Counted from the stretch's first letter, positions 46,962 through 57,113 are shown. The stretch: 64,000 nucleotides of DNA from Cognatundibacterium oligocarboniphilum (GCF_013377855.1 NZ_JABXYJ010000002.1:372001-436000); one strand, 5' to 3'. Made by a program: numbers and translations. The notes: generated from the sequence alone by a model not told the origin.

Positions 46962-47363
46962 GGTAGATAAACTCGGATAATGGGGTTTGTACTCATTCCG
47001 TCAGCCACAGAGCAGATGCCAGATTGGCTAACGGAACACTTTTTTGTCCAGCAAGTAATTGTTTCAAGCTTGCATTATAAGTAGGAAGCGTGTTTTTGAT
47101 ACTGACAGAAGAGCAACTTTTTCAAGTTGAATTACTTTTTTTTACAAATTCACAAAAATTAACAAGTCTGAACAAGCCGAAACTCGCCCGTTTCCCAAAA
47201 ACCATTTTTCCGCTCTTTTTCTCCGATCTTTTTTTGAAAAACATCGTAATATCCTGTACAAAGAGTACTTCCCCTGAATTTAATATGGGGGAGCAGTCGT
47301 AATCCCTTATAATGAAGCAGTTATGACAGGCGGCGGCAAGCTATCTTGCTGCCCGTTTTATTT
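46962..47363. other. Intergenic region SGNH / argF
   Basis: A 402-bp AT-rich region between divergent operons. On the minus strand a perfect -10 TATAAT lies at 47079-47074 for the acetylation operon; on the plus strand TATAAT lies at 47308-47313, about 50 bp before the argF ATG. Neither has a clear TTGACA-like -35. A T-rich run occurs near 47128-47141. I see no gene or ARG-box that I can defend. Confidence 0.5.
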
Positions 47364-48278
47364 ATGGCCATCAAACATTATCTGCAATTTTCTGATTTCA
47401 CGCTGTCTGAATACGAGTATCTGATGCAGCGTGCTCGCGTCATCAAGCAACGTTTCAAAGCTTACCAGACCTATCATCCCCTGCTGGATCGGACACTGGT
47501 CATGGTATTTGAAAAAAATTCCACCCGCACCCGCCTGTCGTTCGAAGCAGGCATGCACCAGCTCGGCGGTGCAGCGATCTACCTCAATACCCGCGACAGC
47601 CAGCTGGGGCGGGGCGAACCGGTGGAAGATGCAGGTCAGGTTATGTCCCGCATGTGCGACATCATCATGATCCGCACGTTTGAGCAGGAAATGATTGAAC
47701 GTTTTGCGGCAAATTCCCGCGTGCCTGTGATTAACGGCCTGACCAATCAGCATCATCCCTGCCAGGTACTGGCCGATGTCTTTACGTATATAGAGCACCG
47801 CGGTTCGATTACCGGCAAGAAAGTAGCCTGGGTCGGCGATGCCAACAACATGCTGTATTCCTGGCTGCAGGCAGCCCAGGTATTCAATTTTCATCTGCAT
47901 GTCTCTACCCCGAAGGGTTATGACATGGATATGTCGCTGGTGGCTGCAGATAACCGCCATTACACCCTGTTCGCCCATCCATCCGATGCCTGCGAAGGTG
48001 TTGACCTGGTCAATACCGACGTCTGGACCAGCATGGGTTACGAAGCAGAGAATCAGGCGCGTCTGAAAGCTTTCGATGGCTGGATCGTGGATGAGGCAAA
48101 AATGGCACGCGCCAATCCCGATGCGTTATTCATGCATTGCCTGCCCGCCCATCGCGGCGAGGAAGTATCCGCTGGCGTCATCGACGGTCCGCAATCTGTA
48201 GTCTGGGATGAAGCAGAAAACCGGCTGCACGTACAAAAAGCATTGCTGGAATATCTTGTGGTAGGGGAAATACGATGA
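47364..48278 (+). CDS. argF: Ornithine carbamoyltransferase
   Basis: Arginine biosynthesis enzyme joining ornithine and carbamoyl phosphate to give citrulline. The 304-residue protein has the carbamoyl-phosphate motif EKNSTRTRLSFE, HPCQVLADV, VGDANNMLYSW and HCLPAHRGEEVS. The frame starts 6 codons earlier from a TTG, but MAIKHYLQF at 47364 is the family N-terminus. The stop overlaps the next gene as ATGA. Confidence 0.97.
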   Translation: MAIKHYLQFSDFTLSEYEYLMQRARVIKQRFKAYQTYHPLLDRTLVMVFEKNSTRTRLSFEAGMHQLGGAAIYLNTRDSQLGRGEPVEDAGQVMSRMCDIIMIRTFEQEMIERFAANSRVPVINGLTNQHHPCQVLADVFTYIEHRGSITGKKVAWVGDANNMLYSWLQAAQVFNFHLHVSTPKGYDMDMSLVAADNRHYTLFAHPSDACEGVDLVNTDVWTSMGYEAENQARLKAFDGWIVDEAKMARANPDALFMHCLPAHRGEEVSAGVIDGPQSVVWDEAENRLHVQKALLEYLVVGEIR

Positions 48279-48673
48279 TTGATCACAGCGGTATTACCGT
48301 CAGCGATTATCCGCGCAGCAAATCGTTTTATACTCAGGCGCTGAATGCACTTGGTTACCAGTTGCTGGTTGAGGTACCGGCAGCGGTAACCGGCACCACG
48401 GATGTCGCCGGTTTTGGTGAAGCGCCGAAACCCGATTTCTGGCTGTCCAGAGCCACCCCGCAAAAACCCGCGCATCAGCAGCCGGTGCATTTTGCATTTC
48501 GCGCCGGCAGCCGCGCTCAGGTCGATGCGTTTTATCATGCCGCTCTGGCAGCTGGCGGTCGCGACAATGGCGCCCCAGGACTGCGACCTCATTATCATCC
48601 GGATTACTATGGCGCTTTTGTGCTGGATCCGGATGGACATAACATCGAAGCGGTCTGTCACGCACCGCGATAA
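48275..48673 (+). CDS. VOC family (glyoxalase-like) protein
   Basis: 132-residue protein of the vicinal-oxygen-chelate superfamily. It has paired beta-alpha-beta modules with candidate metal ligands His4 (MIDHSGITVSDY), His in PVHFAFRAGS, and Glu in GHNIEAVCHAP. It starts inside the argF stop codon (ATGA overlap) and argG follows, so it is expressed with arginine genes. Its reaction is unknown; VOC proteins include glyoxalases, dioxygenases and resistance proteins. Confidence 0.9.
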   Translation: MIDHSGITVSDYPRSKSFYTQALNALGYQLLVEVPAAVTGTTDVAGFGEAPKPDFWLSRATPQKPAHQQPVHFAFRAGSRAQVDAFYHAALAAGGRDNGAPGLRPHYHPDYYGAFVLDPDGHNIEAVCHAPR

Positions 48674-48745
48674 TCTCACTACCTTTTATTGAAGCATCCG
48701 ATACTGATTTCATACTAGTCCCACTGCAATTTCTGAAAGAACATC

Positions 48746-49978
48746 ATGAGCGATATTAAGAAAGTCGTCCTCGCCTATTCCGGCGGCCTGGATACCTCGG
48801 TAATCCTGAAGTGGCTGCAAGACAATTATCAATGCGAGATCGTGACCTTCACGGCCGACCTCGGTCAGGGTGAAGAGCTGGAACCGGCACGCGCCAAAGC
48901 CATCAAATTCGGCATTAAGCCGGAAAATATTTACATCGACGATGTGCGTGAAGAATTCGTGCGCGATTTCGTGTTTCCGATGTTCCGTGCCAACACCATT
49001 TACGAAGGTGAATATCTGCTCGGCACCTCGATCGCCCGTCCGCTGATCGCCAAACGTCTGATCGACATCGCAAAAGAAACCGGTGCCGATGCGATCTCTC
49101 ACGGTGCGACAGGCAAAGGCAATGATCAGGTGCGTTTTGAACTCGGTGCCTATGCCCTGATGCCGAATGTCAAAATCATCGCCCCATGGCGCGAATGGGA
49201 TCTGCTGTCACGCGAAAAACTGCTGAAATATGCAGAGGATGCCGGTATCGACATCGACATGAAACACAAAAACGGCGGCGCACCTTACTCAATGGATGCC
49301 AACCTGTTGCACATCAGCTTTGAAGGTCGTCATCTGGAAAACCCGAGCGCCGAGGCCGAGGAAAGCATGTGGCGCTGGACCGTCAGCCCGGAACAGGCAC
49401 CAGACGCACCGGAATATCTGGACATCGAATTTGAACGCGGCGACATCGTTGCTCTGAATGGCAAACGCCTGTCTCCAGCCGCTGTCCTGACCGAGCTGAA
49501 CCGCCTCGGCGGCAAGCATGGCATTGGCCGTCTGGATCTGGTAGAAAACCGCTATGTCGGCATGAAATCCCGCGGCTGCTACGAAACCCCGGGCGGCACC
49601 ATCATGCTGCGAGCACACCGTGCGATCGAATCGATCACGCTGGACCGTGAAGTCGCGCACCTGAAAGATGACCTGATGCCGCGTTACGCCAGCATGATTT
49701 ATAACGGCTACTGGTGGGCGCCAGAGCGTGTCGCGTTGCAGACACTGATCGATCATACCCAGCAGACTGTGAATGGCTGGGTGCGCGTGAAGCTCTACAA
49801 AGGCAATGTGATCACCGTCGCCCGTGACTCCAAAACAGATTCCCTGTTCGACATGAACATTGCAACTTTCGATGAAGATGGCGGTGCGTATAACCAGGCG
49901 GATGCCGGTGGCTTCATCAAGCTGAATGCCTTACGGATGCGCATTGCAGCAAACGCCCGCGCAAAACGCGGTCAGTAA
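48746..49978 (+). CDS. argG: Argininosuccinate synthase
   Basis: Arginine biosynthesis enzyme joining citrulline and aspartate with ATP. The 410-residue protein has the N-type ATP pyrophosphatase P-loop AYSGGLDTS at the N-terminus, [32 protein letters not shown] and [12 protein letters not shown]. It lies 72 bp after the VOC gene. A terminator follows the stop, so argF-VOC-argG may be an operon. Confidence 0.98.
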   Translation: MSDIKKVVLAYSGGLDTSVILKWLQDNYQCEIVTFTADLGQGEELEPARAKAIKFGIKPENIYIDDVREEFVRDFVFPMFRANTIYEGEYLLGTSIARPLIAKRLIDIAKETGADAISHGATGKGNDQVRFELGAYALMPNVKIIAPWREWDLLSREKLLKYAEDAGIDIDMKHKNGGAPYSMDANLLHISFEGRHLENPSAEAEESMWRWTVSPEQAPDAPEYLDIEFERGDIVALNGKRLSPAAVLTELNRLGGKHGIGRLDLVENRYVGMKSRGCYETPGGTIMLRAHRAIESITLDREVAHLKDDLMPRYASMIYNGYWWAPERVALQTLIDHTQQTVNGWVRVKLYKGNVITVARDSKTDSLFDMNIATFDEDGGAYNQADAGGFIKLNALRMRIAANARAKRGQ

Positions 49979-50003
49979 TCCTCCCGTTCAGCATCACACC
50001 GAT

Positions 50004-50036
50004 ACGGCCTGCCAGATTATCTGCGGGCCGTTTTTT
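50004..50036 (+). terminator. Intrinsic terminator after argG
   Basis: Interrupted stem: outer ACGGCC / GGCCGT, inner CAGA / TCTG with loop TTA, followed by T6. It lies 25 bp after argG. Confidence 0.75.
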
Positions 50037-50053
50037 CAGGATATTTCAGGATA
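50034..50053. repeat. Tandem 10-bp duplication upstream of ppnP
   Basis: TTTCAGGATA is present twice without a gap. The first copy touches the argG terminator T-tract. The second carries the AGG that sits 7 nt before the ppnP ATG. Confidence 0.7.
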
Positions 50054-50057
50054 TTTT

Positions 50058-50375
50058 ATGAGTACTCAATTCGATCAGGTCAGCGTCGTCAAAAAAGCCA
50101 ATATCTATTTTGATGGCAAATGCGTTTCCCATACCGTGTTGCTGGCCGACGGCAGCAAAAAAACGATAGGCGTGATTTTTCCATCCAGCCTGGTATTCAA
50201 TACGGCAGCCGCAGAAATCATGGAACTGAATGCAGGCAAATGCCGCATCCGCCTCAAAGGCGGCGACACTTGGGACAGCTATGAAGGCGGGCAGCAATTC
50301 AGTGTGCCGGCCAATTCCAGCTTTGAGATTGAAACGCTGGAAACGCTGGACTATGTATGCCACTTCGTCGCATAA
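50058..50375 (+). CDS. ppnP: Pyrimidine/purine nucleoside phosphorylase
   Basis: 105-residue cupin-fold protein of the PpnP (YaiE) family, which phosphorolyses purine and pyrimidine nucleosides. Recognisable segments are [25 protein letters not shown], the [17 protein letters not shown] cupin strand and YVCHFVA at the end. The frame is open into argG, but the ATG at 50058 gives the correct N-terminus and has AGG 7 nt upstream. Terminators lie on both sides, though readthrough from argG is possible. Confidence 0.93.
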   Translation: MSTQFDQVSVVKKANIYFDGKCVSHTVLLADGSKKTIGVIFPSSLVFNTAAAEIMELNAGKCRIRLKGGDTWDSYEGGQQFSVPANSSFEIETLETLDYVCHFVA

Positions 50376-50428
50376 AGACAATCCAGAAAACAGGCGCAGC
50401 AACGGCATAACGACTGCCATCAACTAAT

Positions 50429-50458
50429 AAAAAAAGGGATGTGATGCATCCCTTTTTT
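50429..50458. terminator. Bidirectional terminator ppnP / murJ
   Basis: Stem GGGATG / CATCCC with loop TGATG, flanked by A7 and T6. It serves the converging ppnP and murJ genes. Confidence 0.88.
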
Positions 50459-50517
50459 AATACGGCACAGCAAAGCGCTCAGAGTCAGACCGGCAAACAG
50501 ACAGAGAGACGGGCAGC

Positions 50518-52071
50518 TCAGACTTTGGTCGTTTTTTTGAAATCACGCGGACGGAATCCCATCACGCCCAATGCGGCAAAATAGGCCGCGGCAGACGCCA
50601 GAATCAGCAACGCAAGTGCACCGGCACGCAGTATGGGCGTATGTTTCATCTCCAGCCAGTGAAACTGGTCCGAGATCCAGGATGATACCGCTGCCATCAG
50701 CAGCAACGCCGCCGTCAGCTTCAACAGGAACATGCCCCAGCCTTTTTGTGGATGAAAAATACCGCGGCGGCGCAGACCAATGAACAGCAGCAAGGCATTC
50801 ACGCAAGCACCCAGCCCGACTGATAGTGCCAGCCCGGCGTGGGCAATCCACGGTACAAACACCAGATTCATGAGCTGCGTTGCAATCATGACGCTGACGG
50901 CGATTTTGACCGGTGTACGGATATCCTGCCGTGCATAGAAGCCCGGCGCAAGAATTTTCACCACAATCAGGCCAATCAGCCCGATACCGTAGGAAACCAG
51001 GGCTTTGGACGTCATTTGTACTGCATGAGCGTCAAATTTCTGATGATGGAACAGGGTTGCAGTCAGCGCTTCGGGAATCGTTGCCAACGCCACCGCAGCC
51101 GGCATCGCCAGTAAAAAGGTCAGGCGCAGACCCCAGTCCAGTAAGGCCGAATATTCTTCCGTATCGCCATCGGCATTCGCCTTCGACAAACCCGGCAACA
51201 GGATCGTGCCCAGCGCAACACCCAGTAATGCCGTCGGAAACTCCATCAGACGGTCGGCACTTGCGAGCCAGCTGGTGCTGCCCTCGACCATTTTGGAGGC
51301 CAGACTGGTATTGATCAGAATACTGATCTGCGATGCCGACACCGCCAGAATGGCAGGCAGCATGTTGCGCACAATCCGCCGTACGCCTTCATCCTGCCAG
51401 GCCGTGCCGGGCCGCCAGCCAATGCGTGGCAACATACCTATCCTGATCAGCGCCGGCACCTGAATCGCCATCTGCAACACGCCGCCGACAAACACTGCAA
51501 TCGCCAGCGCGTAAATCGGCTGCTCCAGATAACGCGACAACCAAAGCGAACCCGCAATCGAACTCAGGTTATAAACAACCGGAGTAAACGCCGGAATTTT
51601 AAATTCGCGCCAGGTATTCAGGATGCCGCCAGCCAGCGCCACCATGGACATAAAGCCGATGTAAGGAAACATGATGCGCGTCATCACCACGCTGGCATGA
51701 AACACGGCTGGCCGGTCCAGCAAGCCGTTGGCCGCCACATACAGAATCACCGGCGCGCCGACGATACCGAGCGCGCAGGTCAGCAGCAACGCCCAGGTCA
51801 GCAGAGTACCGACGTGATCGACCAGGTCTTTGGTAGCGCCTTCCCCTTTCTGGGTTTTATATTCGGCCAGAATCGGCACGAACGCCTGGGCAAAAGCGCC
51901 TTCGGCAAATAAGCGCCGCAACAGATTGGGAATGCGGAAAGCGATATTGAAGGCATCGGACAGGGCATTGGCCCCAAACTGCGAATTGATCAGAATATCG
52001 CGGGCCAGACCGGTAATACGTGACAGCATGGTCATGCCGCTGATGGAGGCAAGGGTTTTTAATAAATTCAT
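50518..52071 (-). CDS. murJ: MurJ, lipid II flippase
   Basis: 517-residue polytopic inner-membrane protein of the MOP/MviN family with 14 predicted TM segments, translocating lipid II for peptidoglycan synthesis. N-terminal SRITGLARDILINSQFGAN and RIPNLLRRLFAEGAFAQAF are characteristic, as are the EFPTALLGVALGTILLPGLS segment and Arg residues in the central cavity. A terminator shared with ppnP lies beyond the stop. The gene is divergent from the serine hydrolase. Confidence 0.97.
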   Translation of the reverse strand: MNLLKTLASISGMTMLSRITGLARDILINSQFGANALSDAFNIAFRIPNLLRRLFAEGAFAQAFVPILAEYKTQKGEGATKDLVDHVGTLLTWALLLTCALGIVGAPVILYVAANGLLDRPAVFHASVVMTRIMFPYIGFMSMVALAGGILNTWREFKIPAFTPVVYNLSSIAGSLWLSRYLEQPIYALAIAVFVGGVLQMAIQVPALIRIGMLPRIGWRPGTAWQDEGVRRIVRNMLPAILAVSASQISILINTSLASKMVEGSTSWLASADRLMEFPTALLGVALGTILLPGLSKANADGDTEEYSALLDWGLRLTFLLAMPAAVALATIPEALTATLFHHQKFDAHAVQMTSKALVSYGIGLIGLIVVKILAPGFYARQDIRTPVKIAVSVMIATQLMNLVFVPWIAHAGLALSVGLGACVNALLLFIGLRRRGIFHPQKGWGMFLLKLTAALLLMAAVSSWISDQFHWLEMKHTPILRAGALALLILASAAAYFAALGVMGFRPRDFKKTTKV

Positions 52072-52248
52072 GGTGCGGCATTATAGCCCGACACACCGCG
52101 GTTAACTCAGCCGGCCGCCGGGACAGCAACAGGAAAATACTGCGACAGGGAACGTCGATGCAGCGCCCGGCATCATCCTTTGCTACACTGCGCATCACAA
52201 CCTGCAAGGTTATCCTCACACCGTCCGAATGTTGCCAGGAGTCCGCTG

Positions 52249-53400
52249 ATGCTGCCAATGACAGATTTTTCCATGACTGTTTTTTCATCTGTGTCATTGC
52301 TGCGGCAAACACTACAGCAACGGCTGTGGCGCAGCACGGGCCGTTCTCCGATGCTGCTGGCCTGGCTGCTGATGTTATGCAGCATCCCGTTCCAGCCATT
52401 GCAGGCAAAGGAAAACAGTGCACTGGAGACTGCCGCCAGCCAGCTGGAGCAATCCGGATTCCGCGGCATGGTGCTGGCAGCACGCGGCGACCATGTGTAT
52501 TTGCAAAAAAGTCTGGGAACCGCTGGCAACCTGAAACGCCCTTTCCGCTTCGCCTCGGTCACCAAGCAGATGACCGCGATTCTGGTGATGCAGGAAGTCG
52601 AGGCTGGTCGCCTGCAGCTCGATGCACCACTGGCTAATTACTGGCCCGATTATCCGAATCCGGCGGCGCGTAAGGCGACCCTGCGCCAGTTGCTGATGCA
52701 TTATTCCGGCCTGTTCAATGAAAACGCAGCACCAACCTTCCACATGCTCAATGCCAACAATGGCGACAACATGCAGGCATTTGCCAGCGGCATCTGCGCC
52801 GGACCGATGAATAGTGCGCCCGGCAGCCGCTTTGATTACAACAACTGTGATTATCTGGTGCTCGGTGCCCTGCTCGAAAAAATCACCCGCCAGCCGTTTG
52901 TACAATTGCTGGAGCAACGCATCTTTAAACCGGCGGGTATGAATTCCGCCGGCCTATACCAGGCAGCCATGCCGGATAATCCGGCGCATCTGCACGGCAC
53001 GCTGGGCGGTCAGCCGGAACCGGAAGTCAATCTCGCCAGCTACGGCGCGGCAGGCTCCACTTACGGCATGCTGGGTGACCTGCTGGCATTTGACCGCGCA
53101 TTGATCCGCGGCAAGCTGCTGTCGACTGCTTCGCGCGCTGAAATGACTCGCCCCAATGCCACCGGCGGCGCACTCGGCGTCTGGGTTTATCCGTTCAAAG
53201 GTGCCAGCGAGACCAACCCGACCGTGATTGTCGAACGCCAGGGCTGGATCGCCGGAGTACGCATTCTGAACCTGGTCGATCTGCAGACAGAAAATATCCT
53301 GATTCTGGTCAGCACCAACGGCGACCTCGATCTGACCCAGACCTGGGCCAATCAGGGACCAGCCGCACCGCTGCTGAAGGCGCTGATCGAAACCAGATAA
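52249..53400 (+). CDS. Serine hydrolase, class C beta-lactamase family
   Basis: 383-residue exported protein with a hydrophobic signal (about 36-52, ending PLQA) and a beta-lactamase/transpeptidase-like domain. The SxxK motif is SVTK (Ser103, Lys106) and the second motif is YNN in FDYNNCDYLVLG. No obvious KTG: the corresponding region reads around IVERQGWIAG, so a true beta-lactamase role is doubtful. Family members include esterases and D-amino-acid peptidases. The frame is open to 52180; the ATG at 52249 is chosen because AGGAG lies 7 nt upstream. A few in-frame Met follow before the signal. Confidence 0.88.
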   Translation: MLPMTDFSMTVFSSVSLLRQTLQQRLWRSTGRSPMLLAWLLMLCSIPFQPLQAKENSALETAASQLEQSGFRGMVLAARGDHVYLQKSLGTAGNLKRPFRFASVTKQMTAILVMQEVEAGRLQLDAPLANYWPDYPNPAARKATLRQLLMHYSGLFNENAAPTFHMLNANNGDNMQAFASGICAGPMNSAPGSRFDYNNCDYLVLGALLEKITRQPFVQLLEQRIFKPAGMNSAGLYQAAMPDNPAHLHGTLGGQPEPEVNLASYGAAGSTYGMLGDLLAFDRALIRGKLLSTASRAEMTRPNATGGALGVWVYPFKGASETNPTVIVERQGWIAGVRILNLVDLQTENILILVSTNGDLDLTQTWANQGPAAPLLKALIETR

Positions 53401-53456
53401 TACTGCCGCCACAGACGGTAAAAACCTTCCGGGTGTTGTCAGGGCATTTCCGCCCC

Positions 53457-53480
53457 AAATATACTCCCCAGAGTATATTT
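53457..53480. repeat. Palindromic motif, copy 2 (serine hydrolase / kynR)
   Basis: Perfect inverted repeat with 9-bp arms AAATATACT and AGTATATTT around the 6-bp centre CCCCAG. It lies between the converging serine hydrolase and kynR genes. It shares 20 of 24 positions with the element at 13881-13904. Confidence 0.75.
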
Positions 53481-53543
53481 GAAACACCTTTGACTATCTG
53501 GGCGTCAGGCCGAAAAAGCAGGATACTCCCCTCAAAATAAAAA

Positions 53544-54026
53544 TCAGCGCTGCTGATCCGTCATCAATTCAGTCGCAATCTGACGGGTGTCTTTCAGGGT
53601 CTGGAGCACGATATTGGAACGGATATCCAGCACGCCAGGAGTTTTATATAAGCTTTCCAGTACGAAGCTGGAGTAATGTTTGAGATTACGGGCGCGCACC
53701 CGCAGCAGGTAGTTAGCGTCGCCGGTGATGATGTAAGAGCCAATGACTTCCGGCCACTGTTGCAGAGCTTGCGAAAAATTTTCATGCCATTGTTCGACAT
53801 CGCGCCGCATCGTGACCTGCACAAACGCATCCACTTCCAGGCCGACTTTTTCAGCATCCACCACGGCGCAGTAATGGTGGATGATGCCCGCCTCCTCCAG
53901 CATGCGCACCCGCCGCAGGCAAGACGACGGCGAAAGAAACACCTTGTCTGCCAGCTCCTGATTGCTGATGCGCCCATCGCTTTGCAATTGCTGCAGAATT
54001 TTAAAATCGACCGGATCGAGTTGCAT
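53544..54026 (-). CDS. kynR: Lrp/AsnC family regulator, probable KynR
   Basis: 160-residue Lrp-type transcription factor. An N-terminal winged HTH (LQSDGRISNQELADKVFLSPSSCLRRVRMLEEAGII) precedes a RAM ligand-binding domain (FVQVTMRR, PEVIGSYIITGDANYLLRV). It is divergent from kynBUA, and AsnC-type KynR proteins activate kyn genes in response to kynurenine in Pseudomonas and Burkholderia; the name here rests on that context. The frame extends to 54056, but the ATG at 54026 has GGAG 6 nt upstream and gives the family start MQLDPVDFKIL. Confidence 0.9.
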   Translation of the reverse strand: MQLDPVDFKILQQLQSDGRISNQELADKVFLSPSSCLRRVRMLEEAGIIHHYCAVVDAEKVGLEVDAFVQVTMRRDVEQWHENFSQALQQWPEVIGSYIITGDANYLLRVRARNLKHYSSFVLESLYKTPGVLDIRSNIVLQTLKDTRQIATELMTDQQR

Positions 54027-54106
54027 GAATGACTCCATTGTGACAGATAGCTGCAATGCACAAACATCTGATTGCAGATTATTTCAAATTTAATCAACAT
54101 TATCAC

Positions 54107-54123
54107 AGTAAATTCTATTTACT
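54107..54123. promoter_or_regulatory. Candidate KynR operator
   Basis: Perfect 17-bp inverted repeat AGTAAAT-TCT-ATTTACT in the kynR-kynB intergenic region, 80 bp upstream of the kynR start and 99 bp upstream of the kynB start. Lrp-family sites are often AT-rich palindromes of about this size. Confidence 0.6.
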
Positions 54124-54222
54124 AATCATTTACCGAATCACTTTGCAAGAAAAAACCAGCCATTCCGGCATAAAATCTCTGCATTCACCACACGCGCCCG
54201 CATTCTCATCACAGGAGCCAGC

Positions 54223-54882
54223 ATGTACGCCAAACCGCAACTCTGGGATATCACGCCCACTATCCGCCCCGGGATTCCGGTCTGGCCCGGCGACAGCGCA
54301 TACAGCGCCGAAACCACCTGGCAGATCGCCGATGGCTGCCCGGTCAAAGTCAGTAAGATCACCATGTCCACCCACACCGGCGCGCATTGCGATGCGCCCT
54401 CGCATTACGATCCGTCAGGCAGGGCGATCGACGAAGTGGCGCTGTCCACCTACCTCGGCCCATGCCGCGTGATTCACTGCACCGGCGTCCGCCAGGTACT
54501 GCCGGAGCATGTGCAGGCTTTTTTGCAGTCGGTGCCGTCGCGTGTGCTGTTCCGCACTTACCGGCAGGCGCCACAAATGGCGTGGGATGAGGATTTCCCC
54601 AGCATTGCCAGCGCGACCATAGAACTGCTGGCGCAGCATGGCGTGCAACTGATCGGGATTGACAGCCCTTCGCTGGACCCGCAGGAATCGAAAACCCTGG
54701 ATGCGCATCTCTGCATGAAAAAACACGACATGGCGATTCTGGAAGGCATTGTGCTGGATGATGTCGCCCCCGGTGATTATGAGCTGATCTGCCTGCCGCT
54801 GAAGTTCGCCGGGCTTGATGCCAGCCCGGTACGTGCCATCCTCAGAGCGTTGCCGTCCTGCGATACGCCATTTGCCGGCTGA
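54223..54882 (+). CDS. kynB: Kynurenine formamidase
   Basis: 219-residue KynB-type arylformamidase, hydrolysing N-formylkynurenine to kynurenine and formate. Metal-binding motif [12 protein letters not shown] (His51, His55, Asp57) is typical of the cyclase-like family, along with [18 protein letters not shown] at the N-terminus and [15 protein letters not shown] lies 5 nt before the ATG. First gene of the kynBUA cluster. Confidence 0.95.
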   Translation: MYAKPQLWDITPTIRPGIPVWPGDSAYSAETTWQIADGCPVKVSKITMSTHTGAHCDAPSHYDPSGRAIDEVALSTYLGPCRVIHCTGVRQVLPEHVQAFLQSVPSRVLFRTYRQAPQMAWDEDFPSIASATIELLAQHGVQLIGIDSPSLDPQESKTLDAHLCMKKHDMAILEGIVLDDVAPGDYELICLPLKFAGLDASPVRAILRALPSCDTPFAG

Positions 54883-54942
54883 TGCGCCGATCACCGAATA
54901 CTGACATTGAATACCTGCACCGACACACTCCGGAGACCAACC

Positions 54943-56199
54943 ATGACCACACTCCCCCCACTAACCCGCGAACACTGCGCAGTGCTGGACGTGCAAGATC
55001 CGCTGGCCGCGCTGCGTAACGAATTTCTGCTGCCGTCCGGCGTGATTTATCTCGACGGTAATTCCCTCGGCGCGCGCCCCAAATCCTCCCTGCAACGTGC
55101 GCAGGAAGTCATCAGCCAGGAATGGGGGCAAGATCTGATCACCAGCTGGAACAAGGCAGGCTGGTTTCAGATGCCATCAACGCTGGGTGATCAGCTGGCG
55201 CCGCTGGTCGGTGCTGACGCAGGTGAAATCGTGGTCACCGACACCACTTCGGTGAACCTGTTTAAAGCGATTGCCGCCGCGTTGCATATCCAGTCCGCCA
55301 GTCCGGAGCGCAACACCATCATCACCGAGCGCAGCAATTTTCCGACCGATATTTACATGGCGGAAGGCATCACGCGCTGGCTGGATCGTGGCTACCGGAT
55401 ACACCTGATTGATTCTCCGGAAGATCTGCCCGTAGCAGTCAATGCGCAAACGGCGCTGGTAATGCTGACGCATGTGAATTACCGCACCGGCTATCTGCAC
55501 GACATGGCCGCCGTCACTGCGCTGGCTCACCGCCACGGTGCGCTGATGCTGTGGGATCTGGCCCATTCGGCAGGCGCGGTGCCGGTGGCGCTGAATGCGG
55601 CGGAAGCGGATTTTGCAGTCGGCTGCACCTACAAATATCTGAATGGCGGTCCGGGCGCCCCGGCGTTTATCTGGGTTCCGCAACGGCATCAGGCGATTTT
55701 CCAGCACCCGCTGTCCGGCTGGTGGGGTCATGCAAATCCGTTTGCGATGCAGCCCGGCTTTGAGCCGGTTGCCGGTGTGCGCCGCGCGCTGTGCGGCACG
55801 CAGCCGATCGTATCGCTGGCGCTGGTTGGCTGCGGGCTGGAAGTGTTCGGCAAAACCGACATGCACGCCATCCGCAGCAAATCACTGGCGCTGACCGATC
55901 TGTTCATCCGGCTGGTCGAACAGCGCTGTCAGCAGCACGCGCTGGAGCTGGTCACTCCGCGCGCTCATGCGCAACGCGGCAGTCAGGTCAGCCTGCGTCA
56001 TCCGCATGCCTATGCCGTGATTCAGGCACTGATCCGGCGCGGCGTGATCGGCGATTACCGCGAGCCCGCCATCATGCGCTTCGGCTTCACGCCGCTGTAT
56101 ATCGGCTTTACCGACGTCTGGGACGCAGCAGAAGCCATGCGCGACATTTTAGACAGTCAGGATTACGACGCCAATGAACAGCGCCATGCGGTAACCTGA
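54943..56199 (+). CDS. kynU: Kynureninase
   Basis: 418-residue PLP enzyme cleaving kynurenine to anthranilate and alanine. The signature [14 protein letters not shown] is near residue 33 on; the [13 protein letters not shown]sp and the PLP Lys231 in [16 protein letters not shown] are present. The frame is open 12 codons upstream, but the ATG at 54943 has GGAG 7 nt before it. It lies 60 bp after kynB and 62 bp before kynA. Confidence 0.97.
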   Translation: MTTLPPLTREHCAVLDVQDPLAALRNEFLLPSGVIYLDGNSLGARPKSSLQRAQEVISQEWGQDLITSWNKAGWFQMPSTLGDQLAPLVGADAGEIVVTDTTSVNLFKAIAAALHIQSASPERNTIITERSNFPTDIYMAEGITRWLDRGYRIHLIDSPEDLPVAVNAQTALVMLTHVNYRTGYLHDMAAVTALAHRHGALMLWDLAHSAGAVPVALNAAEADFAVGCTYKYLNGGPGAPAFIWVPQRHQAIFQHPLSGWWGHANPFAMQPGFEPVAGVRRALCGTQPIVSLALVGCGLEVFGKTDMHAIRSKSLALTDLFIRLVEQRCQQHALELVTPRAHAQRGSQVSLRHPHAYAVIQALIRRGVIGDYREPAIMRFGFTPLYIGFTDVWDAAEAMRDILDSQDYDANEQRHAVT

Positions 56200-56261
56200 A
56201 ACAAGCAGCACTGCACCACCCAGAACCAAAAAAACACGTCAGAAAAAACAAAGGAATAATG

Positions 56262-57113
56262 ATGAGCAATCCGCAGGAACCCGGCAAATGCCCGATGTCA
56301 TGGCATGGTGCCCAGATGGATTTTTCAGAATCCATGAGCTATAGCGACTATCTGGGGCTGGACCAGATTCTGAGCGCGCAGCATCCGCTGTCGCCGAATC
56401 ACAATGAAATGCTGTTCATCATCCAGCATCAGACCAGCGAATTATGGATCAAACTGATGCTGCATGAACTGCATGCGGTGCGACGCCAGATTCACCTGAA
56501 TGATCTGCCGCCGGCATTCAAGATGCTGTCCCGCGTGGCACGCATCATGGATCAATTGGTCCATGCCTGGGATGTGCTGGCCACCATGACGCCGAGCGAA
56601 TACACCGCCATCCGTCCGTACCTGGGAGCGTCTTCCGGCTTTCAGTCGCATCAGTACCGCGAACTGGAATACCTGCTGGGCAATAAAAATGCCGCCATGC
56701 TAGCCGTCCACGAAAGCAAACCGGAAATCCACGCCAGCCTGCAGGCCACGCTGCGCACGCCATCGATTTACGATGAAGCCATTATGCTGATGGCGCGTCA
56801 GGGCTTTGCGATTGACGCTGCCCGCCTGCAGCGTGACTGGACCCAGCCGGTCGCCATGAATGAATCAGTGAAGGCAGCATGGCTGCAGGTATATCAGGCT
56901 CCTGAGCAACACTGGTCGCTGTATGAGCTGGCAGAAAAACTGGTCGATATGGAAACCGCGTTCCGCATCTGGCGCTTCCGTCATGTGACTACTGTTGAAC
57001 GCATCATCGGTTTTAAAACAGGCACCGGCGGCACCGCAGGCGTGAGCTATCTGCGCAAAATGCTGGACGTGGTGTTGTTTCCCGAGCTGTTCGCCCTGCG
57101 CACCGAACTCTGA
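56262..57113 (+). CDS. kynA: Tryptophan 2,3-dioxygenase
   Basis: 283-residue heme dioxygenase that opens the tryptophan indole ring, the first step of the pathway. Family segments are [50 protein letters not shown] and [24 protein letters not shown], with heme-binding His in the [11 protein letters not shown] region. Two adjacent ATGs occur (56259 and 56262); the AAGGA spacing favours 56262. Third gene of the kyn cluster. Confidence 0.97.
   Translation: MSNPQEPGKCPMSWHGAQMDFSESMSYSDYLGLDQILSAQHPLSPNHNEMLFIIQHQTSELWIKLMLHELHAVRRQIHLNDLPPAFKMLSRVARIMDQLVHAWDVLATMTPSEYTAIRPYLGASSGFQSHQYRELEYLLGNKNAAMLAVHESKPEIHASLQATLRTPSIYDEAIMLMARQGFAIDAARLQRDWTQPVAMNESVKAAWLQVYQAPEQHWSLYELAEKLVDMETAFRIWRFRHVTTVERIIGFKTGTGGTAGVSYLRKMLDVVLFPELFALRTEL

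Noticed and set aside
47090..47302. 70-codon frame in the SGNH-argF intergenic region
   Set aside because: Very AT-rich with Phe/Lys runs and no ribosome site; more likely promoter DNA than a gene.
52249..53400. Antibiotic-resistance class C beta-lactamase
   Set aside because: SVTK and YNN are present but no KTG-like third motif is evident, so I call only a serine hydrolase of that fold.
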